From: Methanothermobacter sp. | Lineage (GTDB): Archaea > Methanobacteriota > Methanobacteria > Methanobacteriales > Methanothermobacteraceae | Direction: 5' to 3' | Assembly: GCF_030055425.1 (NCBI RefSeq) | Contig: NZ_JASFYE010000002.1 | Coordinates: 1-64,000 of the forward strand | Length of the DNA: 64,000 nucleotides | Shown: one piece after another, positions 58,991 through 64,000 of the stretch | Position numbering within the stretch: position 1 is the first letter of the stretch | Layout: each line of letters begins with the position of its first letter | Notes under the pieces: generated by a model | Told to the model about the DNA's origin: nothing | Database searches by the model: none | The model's input: the letters and a program-made list of their open reading frames with translations, nothing else | Position numbers and translations under genes: made by a program

Positions 58991-60808
58991 ATGAGGATAC
59001 TGTTAATTCACTCTGATTACCTGGAATACGAGACAAAGAACAAAACAGGGATAGCGGAGGAAATACCCGAAGATAAAATGAAGGGACACTTCACCGAGTC
59101 CCTGGTGGTCTTCACAGCGGTGGAGGCTGAGGATGAGGAGAACCCTGATTCAGTCATTGAAAATGCGGTAAATGAAATAGTGAGGGTTTTTGGTGACGTT
59201 AAGGCTGATAATGTGGTTATATATCCATATGCGCACCTCAGCTCCTCACTGAGCTCCCCGAAGACAGCCCGCAGGGTTCTTGAGGGAATGGAGGAGGCGC
59301 TGAGGGAGAGGGGAATTGAGGTCTCAAGGGTCCCCTTCGGCTGGTACAAGGCATTCAGAATATCCTGCAAGGGCCACCCACTATCGGAACTCTCAAGGAC
59401 CATAAGGCCGGAGCCCATCAAAGAGGAGGAGGAATCAGAGGAATCAGAGTGGTTCATACTCTACAAGGGCCAGAAAATCAGACCGGAAGAATTTGAATTC
59501 ACAAGCAGGGACCTTGAAAACCTTGTGAAGTATGAACTGGGTGTGCTCGAATCATCCGGCGAGGAGCCACCACACGTTAGACTCATGAGGGAGAAGGGCC
59601 TGGCGGATTATGAGCCATCAGCAGATGTGGGACACCTCAGATGGTACCCCAGGGGAAGGCTCATAAGGGATCTTCTTGCAGACTACGTTTACATGCTCGT
59701 AACCAGTGAGGGGGCCATGCCGGTTGAGACCCCCATAATGTATGACCTTGAGGACGAGGCCATCAGGGTCCATGCAGAGAAGTTCGGTGAAAGGCAGTAC
59801 AGGATGAAGAACAAGAAGGAACTCATGCTGCGATATGCATGCTGCTTCGGGGCATTCAGGATACTCTCAGATTCCTTCCTCACATGGAAGAATCTCCCTG
59901 CCTCAATATATGAACTCTCCACCTACAGCTTCAGGCTTGAGAAGAAGGGTGAGGTGGTTGGCCTCAAAAGGCTCAGGGGCTTTACAATGCCCGACCTTCA
60001 CACGGTATGCGCCGACCTTGAACAGGCCCTCACCGAGTTTGCAGGGCAGGTCGGGATGTGCATGAAGACAGGTGAGGACCTCCAGGTGAACTATGAGGTG
60101 ATATTCAGGGCCACCAGGGATTTCTATGAGGAGTACTCTGACTGGGTGCACTCAGTGGCGGATAAGATAGGAAAACCTATACTCCTTGAACTTCTACCCT
60201 CAAGAAAGCACTACTGGATTGCCAAGATGGACTTTGCAGCCATAGATTACCTTGGAAGGCCAATAGAGAACCCAACAGTTCAGATAGATGTTGAGAGCGG
60301 GGAAAGATTCGGCATAACCTATGTTAACAGTGATGAGGAGGAGGTCAACCCTATAATCCTCCACTGCAGCCCAACAGGGAGCATAGAGAGGGTTATCTGC
60401 AGTTTACTTGAAAAGACGGCCATTGAGATGGATGAGAAACCACCAATGCTACCTGTCTGGCTTTCACCGACACAGGTAAGGGTGCTTCCAATTGCCGAGC
60501 GCCACCTTGAATTTGCAGAGTCCCTTGTATCAGAGATGACTGCAAATGATGTGAGGGCGGACCTTGACGACAGGGCGGAGACCCTTGGTAAGAAGATAAG
60601 GAACGCTGCCCAGGACTGGGTACCCTACGTTGTGGTTGTGGGTGACAGCGAACTGGAGGGCAAACTCACAGTTAACATCAGGAGCACAGGTGAAAAGGTT
60701 CAGATGGATCTCCATGAGCTCATCGAACTCGTCAGATCAGAGACCCAGGGAATGCCATTCAGAAGGCTACCCCTCCCTGTCAGACTTTCAGAGAGAATCA
60801 ACTTCTAA
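58991..60808 (+). CDS. thrS: Threonyl-tRNA synthetase, archaeal type
   Basis: A 605-residue class II synthetase with the archaeal N-terminal editing domain of D-aminoacyl-tRNA deacylase fold (1-140, [20 protein letters not shown]). The catalytic core has GRLIRDLL (motif 1 region), the zinc set C280 region ([10 protein letters not shown]), and motif 3-like [29 protein letters not shown]; the anticodon domain ends at 605. GGTGATGGC precedes ATG. A TATA-like AATATTTAAAA lies about 55 nt upstream. The final residues abut the ParA locus with about 105 nt of AT-rich DNA. Confidence 0.94.
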   Translation: MRILLIHSDYLEYETKNKTGIAEEIPEDKMKGHFTESLVVFTAVEAEDEENPDSVIENAVNEIVRVFGDVKADNVVIYPYAHLSSSLSSPKTARRVLEGMEEALRERGIEVSRVPFGWYKAFRISCKGHPLSELSRTIRPEPIKEEEESEESEWFILYKGQKIRPEEFEFTSRDLENLVKYELGVLESSGEEPPHVRLMREKGLADYEPSADVGHLRWYPRGRLIRDLLADYVYMLVTSEGAMPVETPIMYDLEDEAIRVHAEKFGERQYRMKNKKELMLRYACCFGAFRILSDSFLTWKNLPASIYELSTYSFRLEKKGEVVGLKRLRGFTMPDLHTVCADLEQALTEFAGQVGMCMKTGEDLQVNYEVIFRATRDFYEEYSDWVHSVADKIGKPILLELLPSRKHYWIAKMDFAAIDYLGRPIENPTVQIDVESGERFGITYVNSDEEEVNPIILHCSPTGSIERVICSLLEKTAIEMDEKPPMLPVWLSPTQVRVLPIAERHLEFAESLVSEMTANDVRADLDDRAETLGKKIRNAAQDWVPYVVVVGDSELEGKLTVNIRSTGEKVQMDLHELIELVRSETQGMPFRRLPLPVRLSERINF

Positions 60809-60914
60809 AAAATTTTTTGGCCCCTCTTCTTATAAGTTATAACTTATAAGATATAATTTATAAGTTCTAAATTCTAAGTTCCAAGTGATTATCCTATCAG
60901 TTGATGGTGATTCA

Positions 60915-61682
60915 ATGGGAGAGATAATTTCAATCATAAACCAGAAGGGGGGCTGTGGCAAGACAACAACCGCAGTGAACCTCTCAGCAGCCCTTTCACT
61001 ACTTGAGAGGAGGGTGCTGGTGGTTGACATGGACCCCCAGGGTAACGCAACGACAGGGTTCGGTGTGAATAAATCTGAACTGGACTCAACCATCTACACA
61101 GTACTCAGCAGAAAGGCATCCCTCAGGGATGTGATACTGCCAGCCGAACTCGAGGACCTGTACCTTGCACCCAGCAACATATCCCTGAGCGGTGCAGAGA
61201 TCGAACTCAGCAGCGAGATAGGCTACCACGCCATCCTCAAGGAGGCTCTGGGGGACGTGAGGGATGAATTCGACTACATATTCATAGACGCCCCGCCGTC
61301 ACTGGGGATACTCACACTCAACGCCCTCGTGGCATCTGACAGTGTCATAATACCAATACAGGCGGAGTACTATGCCCTCGAGGGAATGGCCGACCTCCTC
61401 AGAACAATGAACCTTGTTGAGGAACGTCTCCAGAGCCCCTGCCCCATAAAGGGGATACTCATAACCCTCTATGACTCGAGGACACGCCTTGCAAGGGACG
61501 TGCAGGGGGAGGTTGAGAAGTTCTTTGGTGAAAGGGAGAACATCTTCAGAACAAGGATACCGAGAAACGTACGCCTTGCAGAGGCCCCAAGTCATGGAAA
61601 ACCATGCATCACCTATGACCCTGAAAGCACAGGTACGGGGGCCTACATGAAACTCGCAGCTGAAATACTGGACATGGAGTGA
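60915..61682 (+). CDS. ParA/Soj family ATPase
   Basis: A 255-residue deviant Walker ATPase: KGGCGKTT (11-18, with cysteine where ParA usually has valine), LVVDMDPQGNATTGFG and DYIFIDAPPSLGILTLNAL are typical of ParA/Soj. It should bind DNA as an ATP dimer and position chromosomes. No ParB or centromere array is adjacent; the short downstream gene is the likely partner. GGTGAT is 3 nt before ATG; the longer frame to 60885 is not supported. It follows thrS on the same strand. Confidence 0.9.
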   Translation: MGEIISIINQKGGCGKTTTAVNLSAALSLLERRVLVVDMDPQGNATTGFGVNKSELDSTIYTVLSRKASLRDVILPAELEDLYLAPSNISLSGAEIELSSEIGYHAILKEALGDVRDEFDYIFIDAPPSLGILTLNALVASDSVIIPIQAEYYALEGMADLLRTMNLVEERLQSPCPIKGILITLYDSRTRLARDVQGEVEKFFGERENIFRTRIPRNVRLAEAPSHGKPCITYDPESTGTGAYMKLAAEILDME

Positions 61683-61683
61683 T

Positions 61684-61986
61684 ATGATGACACAGAAGAA
61701 GGGCCTTGGAATGGGACTCGATGCACTCATCCAGTCAAGGACAAGGAAGGAAGTGAAGGAGACCTCTGACTCAGTGGCCGGAGATGTGCAGGTTGAGGCT
61801 GTTATAAGGGAGGTTAAACGCAACCCCCGCATAACCCTCTGGTCTGCAAGGTCTGCAGCGGTACTCAGGTACCTGAAAAAGACACAGCCAGAGTTCAGCA
61901 TAAGCAGGGAGGCATCGGACCTCATAGAAAGGGCCGTTAAGGAGAAGTACCCTGAAATATGGGAGATGTTCTCTGAACTCCAGTAA
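61684..61986 (+). CDS. Small ParA-partner protein with ParB-like N-terminal tip
   Basis: A 100-residue protein starting 1 nt after the parA stop. Residues 5-16 read KKGLGMGLDALI, which matches the N-terminal ParA-activating tip of ParB proteins (KxGLGxGLxAL), but the ParB/CTPase and HTH parts are missing. Residues 45-100 form a basic helical domain (IREVKRNPRITLWSARSAAVLRYLKKTQ) suitable for binding DNA or another protein. It may stimulate the ATPase or link it to other cargo. No family name recalled. GTGAT precedes the tandem ATG codons. Confidence 0.65.
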   Translation: MMTQKKGLGMGLDALIQSRTRKEVKETSDSVAGDVQVEAVIREVKRNPRITLWSARSAAVLRYLKKTQPEFSISREASDLIERAVKEKYPEIWEMFSELQ

Positions 61987-61987
61987 T

Positions 61988-63112
61988 TCAATCGCTCTTA
62001 TTCCAGCTGCTGAGGGTTGTCTGGGATCCATCGAGGTATATGAAGGGTTCAGCCCTGCCCAGCCTCACCCCCATTCCCTTCAGGATATCCGGGGTGAGGT
62101 TAACCTTACCCCTCAGTTCAATTATTTTTCTGGCCGACCTTGGTCCTATTCCAGGGACCCTGATGATTTCATGATAGGGGGCGGTCTTGAGGTCCACCGG
62201 GAAGATATCCATCTCCATGGCTGCGGCGTACTTTGGATCCACAGAGGTGTCCAGGTAGCCCCCACTGAACCTCAACTCGTCAACACCGAAACCATAGGAC
62301 TTCAGGAGGGAGTCAGCCTGATAGAGTCTGAAGACACGCCCGGGGTCTGCTTCGGCCCTTTTCTCAAGTGCAGTCCCTTCAATGGGCTGAAAACCACTGA
62401 AGTACACCCTCCTGAGGGAATATTTATCGTAGATCCACTTAACACGTTTAACTATATCCTCATCTGTTTCATCAACAGCCCCAACCATCAGCTGGGTGCT
62501 CTGACCTGAGGGTGCAAGTTCAGGGTGTCTCCTCTTGAACCTGCTGATCCACCTCATTCTCCGCAGAATGTCAACACTGTAGTCCTTGGTGGATGAAAGT
62601 TCATCAAGACCATCCCTGGTTGCGGTCTCAAGGTTGATGCTCACACGACTTGCAAGTTCCATGGCCCTTCTTACGGTGTCCATGGATGAGCCCGGTATGA
62701 TCTTGAGGTGTATGTAACCGCCATAACCCTCAAGTCTCAGGATTCTGAGTGTCTCCAGGAGCTTTTCCATGGTTTCATCAGGGTCCCTGCTCACCCCGGA
62801 GCTGAGGAAGAGTCCATCAACGTAGCGCCTCTCATAGTAGTCAAGGAATATCCCTGCAACTTCCTCCGGCTTCAGCTCAACGGGCTCTTTCTCTGCGCTG
62901 TTTATACAGTACCTGCAGTCGTTGCAGCACCTGTTGGTGAGCAGAACCTTGAAGAGGGGGACCCTGCAGCCCCTGTAACTTGTGTAGTAGATACCCGGCA
63001 GCGAAGGGTTCCGCTGGGAGGGGTCTGCACTGTAGTCGCAGAGGTCAAACTGGGCGCTGTCACTCAGCACCTGGACCCTTTCAGCAAGACTCATGGTGAA
63101 TAATATGTCCAT
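61988..63112 (-). CDS. Radical SAM protein, putative DNA modification/repair type
   Basis: A 374-residue radical SAM protein with CCNDCRYC (C61, C65, C68 region) and a C-terminal HhH unit (IIRVPGIGPRSARKIIELRG) that binds DNA. It fits the family linked in bacteria to a uracil-DNA glycosylase-like gene (often described as putative DNA modification/repair). No such partner adjoins it here. A DNA or nucleic-acid substrate is likely. ATG 63112 lacks a clear ribosome site; ATG 63094 also lacks one. It runs opposite to the ParA genes, ending 1 nt after the small partner gene. Confidence 0.8.
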   Translation of the reverse strand: MDILFTMSLAERVQVLSDSAQFDLCDYSADPSQRNPSLPGIYYTSYRGCRVPLFKVLLTNRCCNDCRYCINSAEKEPVELKPEEVAGIFLDYYERRYVDGLFLSSGVSRDPDETMEKLLETLRILRLEGYGGYIHLKIIPGSSMDTVRRAMELASRVSINLETATRDGLDELSSTKDYSVDILRRMRWISRFKRRHPELAPSGQSTQLMVGAVDETDEDIVKRVKWIYDKYSLRRVYFSGFQPIEGTALEKRAEADPGRVFRLYQADSLLKSYGFGVDELRFSGGYLDTSVDPKYAAAMEMDIFPVDLKTAPYHEIIRVPGIGPRSARKIIELRGKVNLTPDILKGMGVRLGRAEPFIYLDGSQTTLSSWNKSD

Positions 63113-63628
63113 GATTCTATAACTAATTATATCAGGGGGCTCGCGGGATCCGCAGTGATTCTGATGGGGAGATAAGATGAATGATTTGAAAGGATTATAA
63201 TTGATTTTAAGTCATCATAAGAATTTAAATTAGATTTTAGATCACCAGAAAAGTTTAAAATTTCAAAGCATCCATATAATGCTCTGATATAAACACAGGT
63301 CCTTTTTAAGGTTCTGGATCCTCTCAGTATGGTGCCTCTGCACCCCCTTAAATAAACCATCAGATCATTCAATTTAAAAAACGATTTAATATGGCTTATT
63401 TTTTGAAAAAAGGAAACGTTAGTGTCAAAGTGATTTAAAGAAGAAATTAAAACATCACACCCATTACTTCAATTTTTAAAAAGTAATTAGAAGGCTCTGA
63501 TTGAAAAAAAGAGTTATAAAACGTCTTATTTTTCAATTCTGAGGCAAAATATTTATATATGAGGTCAAAGTTATATTCCCAACATCCAGAGGGAACATTA
63601 AATATCTTTCTGGATTGGAGGCGGTAAA
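63113..63628. other. 516-nt intergenic region without a recognised gene
   Basis: AT-rich DNA between the radical SAM gene and the exported protein. A short GC-richer island (about 63290-63350) holds GGTGC-CTCT-GCACC (63331-63344) and GGATCC within GGTTCTGGATCC, which could fold, so a small RNA is conceivable. Several T-runs and a TATA-like ATTTATATAT at about 63550-63559 serve the next gene. No tRNA or known RNA family is recognised, and the minus-strand frame at 63127-63372 does not look like a protein. Confidence 0.5.
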
Positions 63629-64000
63629 ATTAAGCGACTTTTTATTGCATCTTTATTTCTATTCTCCATAGCTGCAGCGGGCATAACCGCTTCTGAAGCG
63701 GAGGATAGAGGAACTGAAATCAGTGCAAAGCCCCTGAAGGTGGATGCCAAGAAGTATCATAAGAAGTACAGCAAAAAAAGAATCCATACAAAGGCGTACT
63801 ATAAAAAGAGGGTCCTCAAAAGGAAACATGTGAGGGCCTACAGACACACATCAAGGGATGTGGGGGCATCATCCCACACTGTAACCGCGGATTACGTTGA
63901 GGCCAGTGGAAGGTGTTCATGTTCACTTCATGTGGACTACAAGGAGCATCAGTCACGATTCAGGAATTACTGCCCATTCTGTGGCAGGCACGGAACACTG
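63629..64000 (+). CDS. Exported Lys/His/Tyr-rich protein, start of gene (partial, apparent ATT start)
   Basis: The first 124 codons of a gene that runs past the window edge. The frame has no ATG, GTG or TTG between the TAA at 63599 and the signal sequence; the codon in place is ATT at 63629, with GGAGG at 63617-63621 giving a normal 7-nt spacing. After it come KRLF and a hydrophobic signal core ending near ASEAED. Then a strongly basic, Lys/His/Tyr-rich stretch (about 40-75) and a cysteine pair region, CSCSLHVD and CPFCGRHGTL, which resembles a zinc ribbon. From memory, such CxC...CxxCGxxGTL regions occur in wall-linked proteins of this order. Function is not known. Confidence 0.55.
   Translation, partial: MKRLFIASLFLFSIAAAGITASEAEDRGTEISAKPLKVDAKKYHKKYSKKRIHTKAYYKKRVLKRKHVRAYRHTSRDVGASSHTVTADYVEASGRCSCSLHVDYKEHQSRFRNYCPFCGRHGTL

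Noticed and set aside
63127-63372. 81-codon frame on the minus strand
   Set aside because: No ribosome site, no domain or hydrophobic pattern, and composition changes along it as in plain AT-rich intergenic DNA.

Overview
This window is chromosomal DNA of a thermophilic, hydrogenotrophic methanogen of the order Methanobacteriales. From remembered gene order (leuB, cysteine desulfurase, ribH, ... cdc6, pyrB, hef, ... ilvCNB, purD, argF, argS, ilvD, hcp, thrS) it is very probably Methanothermobacter thermautotrophicus or a close relative. Supporting signs are archaeal replication genes (Orc1/Cdc6, DNA polymerase D small subunit, Hef, a DHH exonuclease), the archaeal Kae1-Bud32 fusion, archaeal ThrS and S15, two methanogenesis marker proteins, and CfbA of coenzyme F430 synthesis. 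Most genes have a GGTGAT or GGAGG ribosome binding site 3-8 nt from the start; I used this to move several starts from the longest open frame to an internal ATG, GTG or TTG.

Layout. 1-7000: end of leuB, a SufS-like desulfurase, a 26-residue membrane peptide, ribH, methanogenesis marker 11, a glycosyltransferase with an unusual tail, a tandem PurE and a UbiD-family decarboxylase. 7100-10000: an AmmeMemoRadiSam radical SAM protein, thiL, cfbA and a DUF35 protein, all on the minus strand. 10200-15700: two exported pilin-like proteins of unknown role, an MgtE-type transporter with its PhoU/TrkA-C partner, cobJ with a cysteine-rich tail, and a membrane-anchored unknown. 15800-20800: DP1, a fuculose-phosphate aldolase, a UPF0147 protein, cbiG, cbiB and a DUF2299 protein. 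20760-21557: the replication origin, with two opposed arrays of Orc1/Cdc6 boxes, followed by cdc6. 22700-26600: pyrB, trmI and hef. 26700-31400: a possible sulfur-trafficking operon facing an HTH-GAF regulator across two matching palindromes, then the large subunit of phosphomevalonate dehydratase (aconitase X). 31400-35300: DHH nuclease, S15, XTP pyrophosphatase, Kae1-Bud32. 35400-41900: CobT-like protein, a membrane protein, uppP, ilvE, two tRNA-Val genes, a surface protein, an Mrr-like membrane protein, surE. 42000-44200: two related histidine-containing membrane proteins with an ArsR-type regulator and a small membrane protein, then an Sm-like protein. 44200-54800: methanogenesis marker 12, ilvC-ilvN-ilvB, purD, argF, argS, signal peptidase, ilvD. 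54900-64000: MgtC/DUF4010 protein, cupin, rubredoxin-hybrid cluster protein with a TrmB-type regulator, thrS, a ParA ATPase with a short ParB-tip partner, a radical SAM protein, and the start of an exported protein with an apparent ATT start codon.

Themes. Branched-chain amino acid genes recur (leuB, ilvE, ilvCNB, ilvD), and ilvB and ilvD share a 14-base motif at the same distance from their starts. Tetrapyrrole genes recur (cfbA, cobJ, cbiG, cbiB, a CobT-like gene). Two enzymes of the archaeal modified mevalonate route are present far apart. No insertion sequences, prophage genes or CRISPR arrays were seen. The least explained loci are 42090-43894 (paired membrane proteins in a group that lacks cytochrome-dependent methanogenesis), 26716-30141 (sulfur-carrier operon with paired operators) and 60915-61986 (ParA with a minimal partner).
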